Positions 11,630-24,611 of a stretch of 64,000 nt of DNA are shown here, one piece after another; position 1 is the stretch's first letter; the number at the start of each line of letters is the position of its first letter. The DNA lies in NCBI GenBank assembly GCA_004369085.1, contig ML210182.1, forward strand, positions 62,001 to 126,000, in the 5' to 3' direction. The position numbers and the translations under genes were made by a program. The DNA comes from Coprinopsis marcescibilis (lineage: Eukaryota; Basidiomycota; Agaricomycetes; Agaricales; Psathyrellaceae). The notes beneath the pieces were generated by a model, which did not search any database, was not told the origin of the DNA, and saw nothing but the letters and a program-made list of their open reading frames with translations.

Positions 11630-12862
11630 AGCTGTAGGCTGTCGCTCTTTTGTTTGTTTGTTTCGTTTGCTGGAATGACCTTTTATGATTTACTCTAGCC
11701 CTTTGTTTTGCCCTACTATAATTCCTGCCTTCATTCCCATTTTCCTAGTTCGTTCATTGGATGATCAAACACTCGAACTTTTATCTTTATGTAGCATTTA
11801 ACGTTTTTTCTCATTCATATATTGCATGCATACACATTCGCTACGATACCTACTGCAATTACACGCATGGACACTTGATTCGCAACCGTACTATCCACCT
11901 GTAATAGAAATACATACTATCATCATCATTGAATTCAAAGGATAACTTTCATGTCTGAGTAAAGAGTACTGCGAATCGCACTTGAGGTAAATCGGATTTG
12001 GAGCTTTAGAAGGGATTGTCGATTAGCGATGGGAGAACGGAAGAGTTTGGGAGGAGTGAATCTGAATGATCCACCCAAAGCGGAGTTGCGGCTCGCGACT
12101 GGTCGCGAGTCCAATTTCGCCTTGAACCACCACACCACCTCATCAAAGAACTCGACGCACATGGCGATTTCAATGCCTCTTTCAATACACTCTCCTCTCT
12201 TTTGGTTAAAGTGCTACCTCGATAGTCAACAGGTGCAAGTTTGAAAATGGGAACCCGGCTTTCAGAAGGCTATCGGTGGGAGGGGCCCAGGGGAAGACCT
12301 TAGTGGCTCTTTGGTGGACCTGTTGGTGAAAGTCGGATCCGCCCCAGCTCTCGGACGTCGAGCAGCTCAGTTCCGTGGCTCTTTTCCCTATCCGGTAGAT
12401 TCGAACCCGAATGTTCAAGAATGCCAGGTCGAGAGGACGTCGGGGCCTATTGCGACCCGTCCAGGAAGAGGTGCAATTTTGGTAATGGATGCGCTAATGG
12501 GATACCAATCCATGCCTTCAATGTTGGGATATATATATTAGGAAGACTTCGTGCCCTTTGGTTATGGTATGTGGAACAAAAAGGCTTAGTCCATTGTGGC
12601 TCTGAACTCTGCACTAACCGCCGACTATGATAGTCGCATCGGGATTGTCTTAGCGCCATTGCAGATCCATGGGCCACATCTTCTTGTGTTTCCTATTAAG
12701 AAGTAAAATCAATCAATTGGATCAACTACTGATGGGACTTTCCTGTCGTCAAGTGTATAAGAGCATTGGGTCAAGATGCTAGGGTCGGGTACAGGTGCTA
12801 CCTACGCTTGCTTGAACAAAGCGCGAATACCCCAGTTTACTTATTCCAGGGAGCTTGACCCT
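11630..12862. other. Intergenic region (3' UTR side and P450 promoter side)
   Basis: About 1.2 kb with no exon I can support. 11640-11900 is T/A-rich and looks like 3' UTR. The string gatatatatatta near 12528-12540 is TATA-like but lies more than 300 bp upstream of the inferred P450 start. Confidence 0.4.
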
Positions 12863-15274
12863 ATGGTGCGCTGATTTCTTGTACGTCCTACCTGCGAGTA
12901 ACGACTGACTTTTCTTATTTACATAGGGCAATTCTATCTCGTCTCAGTCTGTTGCGACTTCTGTGCCATTTTTCAACCCCTCCTTGGTTATTGACGGCGG
13001 AAGCCTACCACGAATCAAACACGCCGTGGTGCTCATCACGGTTGGATATGCAGCGGCGACGCTGCTATTCCGCATCCTTGGTTACTGGACCTGCCATGTG
13101 AGATGCCTCCCAGGTCCGCCTTCATCTAGTTTCGTGTATGGAAATATGAAGGAAATTTGGCAGGCTGTACGTATATGCCTGCTTTCTCTCAGAACAATAC
13201 TTGACCGTTTCCTAGGATAACTCAGTACTACACGAAAAGTGGGTAAAAGAGTACGGCCCTACGTTGAGGTACAAGTCATTCTTTGGGGTATGAATGCAAT
13301 TTATTTCTGGAGATCGTCCTAGCTAACTGCTAGCCTCTATCTCTAGATTGACCGCTTTTTTACCACTGATCTGAAGGCTCTTAACCACATGTTGGCGAAC
13401 AGTCATATCTATCAAAAGCCTCCGTCGGTGCGGTATAACTTAGGCCGGTTTCTGGGGAATGGTGTGCTCATATATTGATCTTCTTGTTTGCTCATCTAAA
13501 CCACTGTCACAGGCGTTTTACTGGTGGAAGGCGACCAGCACAAGCAGCAACGCCGTGTTATGGTTGGTCTCGCATTAGTGTTGGAGATGTCGCCTTCTGA
13601 AAGTTGAATAGAATCCGGCGTTTGGAGTCACTCACATCCGTGCACTGACAGAGATATTCGTCGAAAAATCGGTTGAAGTAAGCCAATCTACGCTCAAGGC
13701 TTTTTTGTGTATCATCTAACCTTGAATTGAACTAGCTTCGAAATCTGTGGGCTGCCCACGTCGACTCCAAGGGAGGCCGAGCAAGGATAGACGTTCTGTC
13801 TGGTCTGAGCAAGTTGACGTTGGACATCATAGCGCTGGCAGGTGAGTTTTTACTGTTGTCCAAATCGTTTTTATTGGCTAAAGGTGCGATCCAGGGTTCA
13901 ACTACCCTGTCGACGCCTTGAAGAGCGAAAAGAATGAGTTGAATGATGCATTTTCCACCTTGTTCTCGCCGACCACAACTGTGAGCTTTATTCCACTGCT
14001 ACGAGGGCTTATACCGGCATTAAGGTGGCTGGTACGTGTCGTTTTCTCAACTGTTGCGTCCAAGCTCAGAGTCCGAGAAACTTTTCTAGCCAAATGAACA
14101 CGACTCGGAGTCCAAGAAGGCCAGGGAAACCATGGATCGCATCGGAATCGAGTTGCTGCGAAAAGCAAAAGCTGAGATTTTGGACCTGGACAAAGGAAAA
14201 GTTGAAAAGAACAAGTTCCAAGGGAAAGACTTGTTGACTTGTTTACTGAGAGCTAATCTGGCGACGGACCTCCCGGATAATCAGAGAATGAGTGACGAAG
14301 ATGTGCTGTCCCGTAAGTGCTTCTCCTTTATATGCAAAGTAGGGAAAGTTAATGTCTGGTGTTTATAGAGGTTCCGACGTTTATCACTGCTGGGCACGAA
14401 ACGACAAGGTACATCGAGGTCTTCCGTGGACTATCTACATTACGATCTGACGCGAGGTCTTGGCTAGCACGGCGACGTCGTTTACTCTCCTTTCTCTTGC
14501 AGAGAATCCTCATGTACAATCGCGACTGCGGGAAGAGCTGTTTACCATTGAATCAGAGGATCCGTCGATGGACGAGCTCAACTCTTTGCCGTTTTTGGAT
14601 GCCATCGTGCGCGAGTCATTGCGACTACATTCTCCTCTTGCAACAGTGATGAGGAACACCGCAGCCGACGACGTAATTCCGCTTAGTACGCCTGTTCGTG
14701 GCAGGGACGGTAAATTACGCGACTTCGTAAGGTATGTGTCGACCCTGATTTCAACCGCGCAGTCGACTTTACCTTTACTTCGGAGTAGGTTGAAGAAGGG
14801 GCAGACAATCTTAATTTCAATTTTGGCGATCAACCGAGATAAGTTACTTTGGGGCGAAGATTCGTTTGAATTCAAGTAAGCGCTAACTCTATTGGCTAAA
14901 CTGCGATGCTCATTTCATGCGTAGGCCCGACCGTTGGAATTCTCTTCCAGATGCCGTTCATGCCATTCCTGGTGTTTGGGGCAACAACCTGAGTTTCCTA
15001 GGTGGACCAAGGGCTTGTATCGGCTACAAATTCTCGTTGGTGGAGTAAGTCCCGTCGCATGTGTCTGTGGAAGTGCTCGCCTAGTTGCTTACTGTTCTCA
15101 AGGATGAAAGCAATGTTATTCGTCCTGCTGAGGACATTTGAATTTGATCTGTCGGTACCGAGCTTTGACATCGCGAAGAAGGCCGCCATTGTGCAGAGGC
15201 CTGTCGTGTTGACAGAGCCGAAAGCAGGGAACCAACTGCCATTGCTTGTTTCCCTTCATCGACGGGAGACTTAG
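12863..15274 (+). CDS. Cytochrome P450 monooxygenase, tandem copy 1
   Basis: Membrane-anchored haem monooxygenase of the microsomal type. The inferred model has 14 exons and 564 aa, phase-consistent throughout. The first exon is just the ATG (12863-12865); the second begins at 12927. I chose this because exon 2 has no in-frame Met before the conserved N-terminus. Visible landmarks: a hydrophobic anchor (about residues 25-50), the Pro-rich hinge [13 protein letters not shown], the I-helix AGHETTS, the K-helix ESLR (ExxR), PDRW, and the haem-Cys loop [10 protein letters not shown] near residue 495, where Cys is the iron ligand. All core motifs are intact. Exon boundaries match those of the next gene, apart from one intron. 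The CYP family is not determined, and the substrate is unknown. The start codon is the least certain part. Confidence 0.87.
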
Positions 15275-15759
15275 TAGCTGATTCCGATTCTTCGAACGAT
15301 TTCTAATTTAAGGATTGCCTTGGCTTGTGGAATAGGACAGAGTTCCCGAGGACTTCTTATCTCAGGAAGGGGTTGAGGAATATACATTCGTTGTGCTTGT
15401 ATGTCGTGTCACTATATTGCCCTTTCTTGCCCTGAACCTACCCGACCTCTTCAGAAGACCTGTCTTAGTAGGCTGGCATCGGGTTGGGCTCCTGGACCGC
15501 CGCCGGGACGTGGCATGCCGAGACGGCCTTGCGCGGAATTGTTTTTGATGACAAATCTGCATATGTACATTGAACGGGCGGTGAAACTGCCGCTCAACCG
15601 TTGCTAGTACTGTGACCGTGAGTCTGACGATGATGGTCAATCTGTCTGCAACGTGGATAGCGGTTGCTGCGCGCTGTGAATGTTATTTAACGCCAACATC
15701 CGACTGCATAACTTTCATCTTTCACTGCACCGAGATCCAGCCAGCACAATTGTGACAGA
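15275..15759. other. Spacer between the two P450 genes
   Basis: About 485 bp that must hold the terminator of copy 1 and the promoter of copy 2. No exon is supported; the short open frames on both strands show no P450 similarity. Confidence 0.4.
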
Positions 15760-18082
15760 ATGGGAGCGGTTACAAACGTTGTGATGTCACTGGCAGTGAC
15801 GTTTGGGGCTTACAGAGCTTACAAGCTTTTGGCGATCCTTTACAGCGCGTGGACCTCGCCGTTGAGGCTGCTTCCCGGACCTGCCAACCCCAGTTGGATT
15901 TATGGAAATTTAAAGGACATTTGGGATGCGGTAAGCCCATACTACCAAAGCTACTTGTGCCTCGTTTACTGAAGACTTCCTTTACGACCTCTAGGAAAAC
16001 TCGGTATTGCACGAACAATGGGTGAAGGAGTATGGAAAGACAATCACATACTCGACTTGGTTTGGGGTAAGTGTTTGAGAGAATCCGAATATATCTTATG
16101 GATACTGAAAAGTTACTAGATGAGTCGACTGTACACGACGGACTTGAAAGCCTTGAACCACGTCCTTAATAACAGCAACGTCTGGCAGAAGCCAGAGATG
16201 GCCAAGTATAACCTTGGAAGGATTTTGGGACATGGTAACGAACTAGGCTTCCAGTGGGTTGTATCTCAGGCACTCATCTCCGTTCTAGGGGTCCTTGTTG
16301 TCGAAGGCGAGCAACATAAGCAACAGGTGAGAGATAGGAAATGCATTTGTTATCCTTAGTTGACTAACTGTTGCTCTTCAGAGGAAGATAATGGTACTTG
16401 CAACCCCTAGCACGAACGTGGATTGCGCTTACAGAACGGTTTAGAATCCGGCCTTTGGAGCCGCGCAAATCCGTGAACTGACAGAAATATTCATCGATAA
16501 AGCTGTAGAGGTCTGGTGGCAGCGAGTTATCGTTATTCTGATACGCATCTAACTGGATCCTAGCTGCGAGATATTTGGGCCTCTGAAGCAGAGAAGGAGG
16601 GAGGAGTTGCCAATCTCAATGCTTTATCCTGGCTTAGTCGAATGACTTTGGACGTCATTGGCCTTGCGGGTACATCTGGCGATCTTCATAACGGGATGCA
16701 ACTGACAATCTGTAGGGTTCAATTACCACTTCGACGCTCTCGCTTCCGATCCCAAGAAGAATGAACTGAACAAGGCTTTCAGCAAGATTTTCGATACGAA
16801 CACGAAGATGTCTATAATCCCTGTTTTGCGGGCCTTGATCCCTGCCCTGCGCTGGCTTGTAAGTAGGCTAAGCACCAGCCGCAGCCATTTTTCCTTACCG
16901 CTTTTTTCTGCCAGCCAGCCGACCGTGACGCAGAATCGAAGGCCGCTCGGGACACTATGGATCGCATTGGCGAAGAGCTACTGCGCAATAGCAAAGCTGA
17001 ACTTTCCAAGCAAGGATCTTTGGGCAAGGATAGTGTGAAAGGAAAGACTCTCCTCACGTTGTTGCTCCGTGCGAATATGGCATCAGATTTGCCCGAAAGT
17101 CAGAGGATGGTAGATGAGGATGTTTTGGCGCGTAAGTTGCTCTTCCTAAGTAACTCCATCTCGTGGCTTATATTTCCGAACAGAGGTTCCAACTTTCCTT
17201 GTGGCGGGTCATGAAACAACCAGGTATGTTGAGCTTCCGTCTCCAACCAGCTCCATGCTTACGCTGAACTTCAGTACGGCAACAACATGGGCACTGTATG
17301 CCCTTTCCCTCGCACCCCAAATTCAAAGCAAGTTGCGAGACGAACTCCTCAGCATCTCGACTGACAACCCAACGATGGATGAGTTGAACTCGCTGCCTTA
17401 CCTTGACGCCGTTGTCAGAGAAACTCTTCGTGTGCACCCACCTGTCACGCACACGATTCGTACTGCCTTTCAAGATGATGTGATACCGTTGGAAACGCCG
17501 TTTACTGACTGTAACGGGAAGGTTCACGACGTGATTGAGTGAGTCCTTGTCGCTGTCGTCCGCACAATAGCTCAGTTTTAACGAATCTCAGGGTTTCTAA
17601 AGGCCAGTCACTGATTGTGCCGATTTTGGCGATTAATCGGGACGCTGAGCTGTGGGGAGAAGATTCCCTTGAATTCAAGTAAGTTGATCTCTCCGAGTAC
17701 AGCAGGGCAAAGAATAATATCTTACTCCTTCTAGGCCTGAGCGGTGGGAGAAAGTCCCTGAAGCTGTTGCGGGTATTCCTGGAATCTGGGGTAATATGCT
17801 CACGTTCCTTTCTGGACCCCGTGCTTGCATAGGATATCGATTCTCCCTTGTCGAGTCAGTTGTCTTGCTAATCATCCTCGGCCACATTGCTCACGTTTTT
17901 CTCCGGCTCACAGGACAAAGGCCATCTTGTTTACGCTTATCCGTGCCTTCGAATTCGAGCTTGCGGTTCCAGCAGAGGATATTGGGAAGAAATCGACGAT
18001 TGTACAGCGTCCCATTTTGCGCTCCGACCCCAAGAGCGGAAATCAGTTACCCTTGCTTGTGAAGCCGCTTCCGAAATTCTGA
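15760..18082 (+). CDS. Cytochrome P450 monooxygenase, tandem copy 2
   Basis: Paralogue of the preceding gene: 14 exons, 539 aa, in phase. It has an N-terminal anchor ([18 protein letters not shown]), hinge [14 protein letters not shown]-helix AGHETTS, K-helix ETLR (ExxR), PERW, and haem loop [10 protein letters not shown] near residue 475. Similarity to copy 1 runs end to end, and nearly all introns sit at the same codon and phase, so this is a recent tandem duplication. One intron differs. Here GEQHKQQ and RKIM are split, making a 12-nt exon at 16382-16393; copy 1 has them in one exon. The gene has a clear ATG, supporting expression of a full-length protein. Substrate is unknown. Confidence 0.9.
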
Positions 18083-18369
18083 AGGACATTATGATGTATT
18101 TTGTACTCGATCCTCTTCTGTTACTACTCAACATGTGTACAGGATTCACAGAGTTTTGTTGGGAATCTGTGTTTGCGCTAGTAGGTTTGAGACTCCGATT
18201 GATTCAGGTGACGCGACCAGAAGTTCGACTCGGATGCATCTTCACCACTTCCATGATTCATCATGACATTCAGAAGATGTGCCTCTTTTGAAACCATACT
18301 TAAGCCGTTACTGTTACAGCACTTCTGGAAATGAATAACTCCTATATACCCACACCACTCTGACAGGAA

Positions 18370-19861
18370 TACGAGAGCAGGATTTTTTCCTCAAGCTTTT
18401 GGTGTCGTTATCTACGTCATTCTGCACCTTTACTGGCGTTCTAATATCGACAATGGATGTTTTCCATCGCTCTGCTATTTGGTCCTCAAGGTCTGAGCTG
18501 GATACGTGGTCAAATGTGAGAGATAGATAATCTCATGTTTGTGCTCCGAATGGCCAGGATATTCATCGGGTGAGTACTCTGCTATGTATCCCCGTAGCAT
18601 TGTCTGACTGGCTTTAGCTGCTCTGGAATCTCTCTCAACCATGGCTTGGTGAAGAAGAAATACGTTTCATTAGAAACCGGTAGCGGATATGAACTTGAGA
18701 GCATCCTCGTCCATCAAACCCTTTACACATGACTTTTTGTGGTTGAGCATTGTTGAAGGCGAGGCTATAGGTGTGGTTTATCTCGATACTTCTCGAATGA
18801 AGCTGACATCTTTATACAGCGTAACATCATGGTAAATGTGTGATTTTACTTTTGAAGCAGTAGCAATACCAAATGAACCGGATCAGTTCTTCAGTTACCT
18901 GTTGCAAATGCCGCCGATTACTAATCTTCTCCAAGGTCCCCTGTGGTTAAGACGTGGTGAGCAACACACTAACTCTCTGCTCTTCAAAACCTTTACCTTG
19001 TATCCGTTTCAGCCTTCTAAGCGAGTCGCTTGTCCAGGAATGCATGCGGTACGATGAATGCGTGTGAAATAAGTAGTGCCGAGGGTATAAACACACGATA
19101 AGGAGAAACCATTTGCTGATGATGTTTCTTAAAAAAAAAAAAAAAAAAAAAACTACGACACAGAATGAGCGACGGCGACAATGTGTTCCGGGGCACTAAA
19201 CGGCACAGTACACCAGTTTATCTCGTTCACAGTCTCTTTCTCGGTTGACCTTTTCAGTACCTCGACAACATGGGCGCCTTCATGGGAATTCACCTCCTAC
19301 CATTGGCGATTCTCGCACCGCACTCAAGGGCGATATCACCCCGTTGGACACACCGTTTATAGATTGCAAGGGCAGATCCAACGACGTCCTCACATAATTA
19401 TAAATCTTGTGAATTTGGCTATGTAGCCGCCATCAATTGAGGCAATACGCGTAGGGGGGAAGCACATGAAATTCAGGTGAGACCTGGCCCACGACCATCA
19501 CAGCAGTGAGCTTGCTCTGCCTCGCAGCTGACCCCAGACCCAGACATGAACACTGGGAAGGTTTGTCAGTTAAAGCGGCCGAAATCCCTGGAGTGTGGGG
19601 TAATATTCCTTGGTGGTCCTCATTCATGCCTTGCATAGCGTTCTCTATCGTTGGGTTCGTTCAGGTTCGTCCCCGTTTCTACTCGCCTTGAAGCTCCTCA
19701 GGCTGATTCATGGTGCCAATCCTTGTAGCGCTAGTCCCATTGTTCAAGCCACTTCGAGCTTTCTAGCTGGACCGGCGGGGGCTCTTGGCGGCATATCTGG
19801 TTGTGCAGACTGTTCTATGTTGCTCTCCAGCCCGAAGGCTGAAAATCAACTGTCAGTGTAG
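18370..19861 (+). pseudogene. Decayed third P450 copy
   Basis: Fragments in the same order as in the two intact genes: a hydrophobic stretch plus FGPQGLSWIRGQM near 18475-18515 (hinge region); IVEGEA near 18750 and RGEQH near 18955 (the [10 protein letters not shown] region); STSTTWA near 19258 (after AGHETTS); RTALKGDITPLDTPFIDCKG at 19317-19376, matching copy 2; AEIPGVWGN near 19577-19602 followed by a wrecked haem loop; and SPKAENQL near 19830-19855, the C-terminus. Stops, frameshifts and missing motifs (no ExxR, no intact Cys loop) show it is dead. The 3' half is well supported; the 5' part before 19180 is weaker. Confidence 0.75.
19131..19152 (+). repeat. Poly-A tract (22 A)
   Basis: An uninterrupted run of 22 adenines inside the P450 pseudogene. 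It could be the tail of a small retroposed sequence that landed there, or simple-repeat expansion. No target-site duplication was identified. Confidence 0.6.
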
Positions 19862-20917
19862 GCAACGGTTTCAATAGGCGCATCTAATGCACGTCGATGT
19901 TTGCTCCACCCAATTCACTGCCCAACGTTGAAATTGATCTTCACACAGGTCTTGTAATGCTTTCCTCGATCGAAAACAAATACTTCACATGTTGTCCAAC
20001 TTTTGGAGGTTGGGTCCCACGATTTCAGTGCACCACAAGAATCCATGTGGATAGAAAAGCCTCCGACGCCGAGTTCGCGTTCCGGAATCTCACTTCCTTC
20101 TCAACAACGATCTGCAAGTACCAAGGTTAGTACTGCCACCGCCCATCACTCCCGCACGCGAGGCTAATTTATCGGTCTACGTGACTAACTTAAATCCCAG
20201 TACTATTGATAGTTATCTGTGCACTAGCACTTGCGTCCCAGCGATATTTGAAACGTGTGTGCAACTGAGGAGCCATCGCACGAATGTTCACAGCAATGAT
20301 CGATTTCATTGCCTCTTCCTTGTTCTAACCGATCCAATACCGCAGAATAAGAAGCCGAAGAAGCATTTCAAACCTGATTTCATTTGAGTCCCACGATGGC
20401 TTATCATCGGAGCTGCCAGAAATCAAGCGGTCTGTCTGGTCTAATGTCAGCATGTTTCACTTTCCATTCCAGACCTTGCTTCTGAAAGATTGGTTCTCAG
20501 GTGTGATCAAACCCATACGAACGCCTGCGTTATATCAGAAGGCAGTACATCTTTGGCGTCGATTCCCTCAATTTACCCTATGGGCGCCTTGGTATCTGGT
20601 ACACGCATTGTACTCTAACAACCTTTCGGCTAGATCGCGATTCGTGCATGCGTCCAGATGTGCCCTTCCGCCCTCTTCTGCCTCCCTGACGTCCATATAC
20701 GTCAGTTGACGCGGCTCAGCATTGGTGGCATCAAACACTGGGCGAAAGAAGACCAAATTCTATTGGATGTCCTTTTGAAGCGAGCGATGACAGGATGGGG
20801 TGGTGTGGTCACTTGTGGGGACTGTTACCGAAATGCCGGATGTTCTTTTTTCAGCGCTTGTGGACAAGTATAAAACCTCGATGCGATGCAATGAGGTGAC
20901 TTTCATCTGCCCCCACT
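19862..20917. other. Intergenic region before the beta-glucosidase
   Basis: About 1.05 kb without a supported gene. Several short frames are open but carry no recognisable motif. The last few hundred bases are presumably the GH3 promoter; a TATA-like tataaaa lies at 20870-20876, about 42-48 nt upstream of the ATG at 20918. Confidence 0.4.
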
Positions 20918-23900
20918 ATGCGTTCTCCTCTGTTTTGGCTTGCATGGGTTTTTGTTGTGGAGAGGTGTGCAGAACAGGCACTTGCAAGTAAGTGCATCGC
21001 TTACTTTTGCTCGGAAATTCCATATTCACCCACTTTCTAGGAACATGGGACGAAGCCTATGAGGTTTCTCGCAATGTCGTTGGACAAATGACGTTGGATG
21101 AAAAGCTAGGTCTACTCATTGGTACCGGCCAATTGAATGGAAACCGTGAGCACACCTTCTCTTTTCTCAGTAGAAATCTTCAGTCTTATTACCGCTCTAT
21201 GGTGCTCGATAGGTCGTTGCGTTGGTGATACCACCGCCATTCCCCGTCTTGGAATCCCATCTATATGTCTTCAAGATGGTCCAACGGGTCTACGCCTCGT
21301 GAGGAATGTTACCGGATGGCCTTCGGGCATTAACGCCGCCGCCACATTCAGCAAACGTCTCATCAGAGCCAGAGGCAGAGCTATGGGTGAAGAGTTTCGT
21401 GGGAAGGGCGTTCAGTGAGTGGCAATGAACCGCACACCGTGATAACTAACTGGTGTATGCATAGTGTGCATTTGGGACCTGCCGTTGACATTGTAGGCTT
21501 TCCTGTTTCCTTTCTTGCCTCTAAATCAAGGTTTAACCCCGTTATTAGATGAGGAACCCCAAGGGTGGTCGTGCCTGGGAAAGGTGCGTTGTAACTTTCG
21601 AGCCGATACGCAGGCTCTCATCAATCCAATTAGCTTCGGGCCAGATCCCTATCTTAATGGAGAGGGTGCATACGAGACTATCATGGGTGTCCAGAGTGTC
21701 GGTGTGCAAGCTTGCGTAAAGCACCTAATTGGAAACACCCAGGAACACTGGAGATATGGCTATAGTGCCAATATTGATGACAGAACTCAGCACGAGATCT
21801 ACTTCTACCCCTTCCTCAGAAGCATTGAGGTGTGTGCAGCCTCGCTGATCCCAAATGGTTGACCGTTAATTATTTCATCACTAACTTGATTCCTGGGATG
21901 TAGGCAAACGTTGCTTCTGTTATGTGCGCGTACAATCGTTTCAACGGCACTTCATCCTGCCATCATGATGGTCTCATGGGTGATGGTGGTATACTCCGTA
22001 AAGCGGGCTTCAAAGGCTATGTAGTCAGCGACTGGGGTGCTACACACGACTCCGCGGCCGAGAATGCTAACTCTGGACTGGAGATGGAACAGCCCGGTGA
22101 CAATATTGTCATTGGTGCGTTCGTCATTAAGCTAGGCTATGCTCAACCATCCTAATGAGATAAACAGGCGGTGGTGTTTTCCGTGGTGGACTCAAAAATG
22201 CGGTTAACAGAGGTGAAGTATCCCAACAGGTATGCGGTTGATCACTTTGGCCTTGGAACGCAGGCTGATCCGTCTCCAGCGTTTGAGCGAGATGGTTGTC
22301 CGCATCCTCGCCCCTTACTATTTCCTCGATCAAGATTCTCCCGTGAGCCCGCCTTATTCGCAACGAAGCCCAATACTAATGGTTCCAAAGGATTTCCCTC
22401 CCGTCAACTTCGATGCTCAGAAGCGCGATGGGTCCGGGCCGAAGAACCTCAGAGTCAATGTTCGCTCGGAGGAACACACCGCTCTTGCACGAGAGATAGC
22501 TTCCGCTTCTGCCGTTTTGATCAAGAACAACCGAACAACTACCACCGGTACGCCGACTGGTGTTACTACCAGGGGACTACCCATTTCTCGCGATAGAATC
22601 AAGAACGTCGCTGTTATCGGTCAGGACGCGAAACAACTCAACCAGAACTGTGGTGAGATGGGTGAATGCAACGATGGAACTATGGTCGTAGGGTATGTTC
22701 TGCCTCTCGGCTGTATCGCGTTCGCTACGCTCATACTCGATTTGTACCTTTTAGATGGGGCTCAGGCTCTCACTCATTCGAGTTCGTCATCCCCCCCGTC
22801 GAAGCCATTACCTCCTACCTTGGAAACTCCGCGAGTATCACCACGTCATTGTCCAATGACTTGAATGCCGCTGCCAATGCTGCTCGTGGAAAAGACGTTG
22901 CCTTCGTCTTCGTGAACGCGTAAGTCGTATAAAGCCTCGATGGGGTGCCACCAAATGATTTTTTTCGCAGTGCGAGTGGGGAGCTCGCGCTTTACACTGT
23001 CGTTCACGGTAACATGGGTGATAGAAATGATTTGGACCTCTGGTGGAAGGGCGGAAGCCTGGTTCGTGCACTACCTTCCCTCTATCTGGGGTTTGACAGA
23101 GGTTCAAAAATTTCGCCTCTATTCTAGATCGAACGCGTGGCTGCTGTATGCAACAACACCATTGTTGTTGTTCACTCGGTTGGACCGGTCTACTTGAACT
23201 GGAGCAACCACCCAAATATCACCGGTATCATTTATGCTGGAGCTCCAGGGGAACAAACCGGACCATCAATTGTCGATGTTATGTTTGGTCGCTACAACCC
23301 TAGCGGAAAGCTGCCTTTTAGTATCGCCGACGTAAGTCACGAAATGCGGTGCGACTGGACCAGCCTTTTCTGATAGTAGTAATTAGAACGAAGCAGCCTA
23401 CGGTACCAAGATTGTGTACAACAGTTTGGGATTCCCTGAGGTAAGCGATTTTTGCTAGATAGTAGTGTTAACCACTCATCGTACCTGTCGCAGATTGACT
23501 TCACAGAAAAACTCCTCCTCGACTACAGGTACATGGACGAGATGAACATCCGCCCTCGATTCGAATTCGGCTATGGCCTTTCCTACACCACCTTCGCCTA
23601 CTCCAGCCTGTCTATCCAGCGCTCAGGAGCCTCCCATGTTGTCTCCTTCGACGTTCAAAACGCCGGTGCCTTCGCTGGCGCAGAGAAACCACAGCTATAT
23701 CTTTCATATCCAGCCTCTGCAGGCGAACCAAAGAAGGTTTTGCGTGGATTCGAGGAAGCTGATTTGGCCCCAGGTGCCACCGCCCGGGTCACGATAACTT
23801 TGTCCGAACGTGATATGAGGTAAGAAAACATATGCTTTTGTGTCCGTCCTCGGTGTTAACTTTTCTAAAGCATCTGGGACGTTCCAAGCCAGAAATACGT

Positions 23901-24069
23901 TCGCCCTACAGGAAGATTCGAAGTCCTTGTTGGCTCCTCTTCCCTCGATATCCGTTTGCGGGGCTCCATTGACGTCTCGATCATGGATGGTGTGCATGCC
24001 GTTCCGTTGGATCTAAATGATAATCTAACGCAGCGTTCCATTTCAGAACCCATTCTCGTTGTTTCTTGA
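20918..24069 (+). CDS. Secreted GH3 beta-glucosidase
   Basis: Hydrolyses cellobiose and other beta-glucosides, completing cellulose breakdown begun by enzymes such as AA9. The model has 17 exons and 770 aa, in phase. It includes a short 48-nt intron (22343-22390, gtgagc...actaat...aag) that joins QDSP to DFPPVNF. An N-terminal hydrophobic signal (SPLFWLAWVFVV) is followed by the GH3 barrel: MTLDEKLGLLIGTG, LQDGPTGLR, MRNPKGGRAWESFGPDPYL, KHLIGNTQEH, and the nucleophile motif VVSDWGATHD (Asp near residue 255). The second domain has the SGE and GNMGDRNDLDLW motifs; the Glu of SGE is the probable acid/base by family analogy. The C-terminus is a fibronectin III-like domain (FGYGLSYTTFAYS, PKKVLRGFEE). 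No key residue appears lost. Start ATG fits the signal peptide. Confidence 0.92.
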
Positions 24070-24611
24070 GCAGTATACCCAAACATCATAATACCAGTGA
24101 ACCAAGCAACAAGTTAAACTATCAAAATATATGCCCTGGCCTAACGATCAATCCGATCTCAGACAACGTGTCTTGAATCATGTGGCATAGCGCCAGAGTC
24201 GGTACGATACTGAACACCTGATTACGCCGTGACCGCAACGCAATCACTGGCAGAACTTCGACTTTGACTCGCGTTCGCCTCCCTGACTCCTTTCGCACCT
24301 GTGTCTCAATCAGCGCGGCCGTGAACGGGAGCATTATTTTCGATCCAGAATAAAGAGACCTCAACGAGTGGCACAGCAACTGATTTGATGAATTGCGCTT
24401 GCCTAGTCTTTGTGCACCTACCGGTGTGCTACAATGCACTCGAGATCCAGCTGGTTACTGCCCCGTGGCTCGGAAGGTTTGGTATATAAAGCGGAAGTTT
24501 CATGGCAGTATTTTCCTCAACTACCTCGCCACTCACCCTCGTCGTCGTATTGGCACCTAAACACAGCGCTCTATCACAGATCCCTGCTCAGAACTATCCA
24601 GTCCTTTGTCA
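24070..24611. other. Intergenic region upstream of the orphan gene
   Basis: About 540 bp. No exon is supported. It contains the TATA box annotated separately at 24483-24490. Confidence 0.4.
24483..24490 (+). promoter_or_regulatory. Putative TATA box
   Basis: The sequence tatataaa lies about 122 nt upstream of the start codon at 24612, followed by a pyrimidine-rich leader. Position and sequence fit a core promoter; no further elements were identified. Confidence 0.45.

Noticed and set aside
12963..13166. Starting P450 copy 1 at 12963
   Set aside because: The codon there is GTG, and the same frame is open further upstream to a good acceptor at 12926. An ATG before that intron is more likely.
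20452..20900. Open frames upstream of the beta-glucosidase as a small gene
   Set aside because: No conserved motif, no supporting splice sites, and located in the likely promoter.
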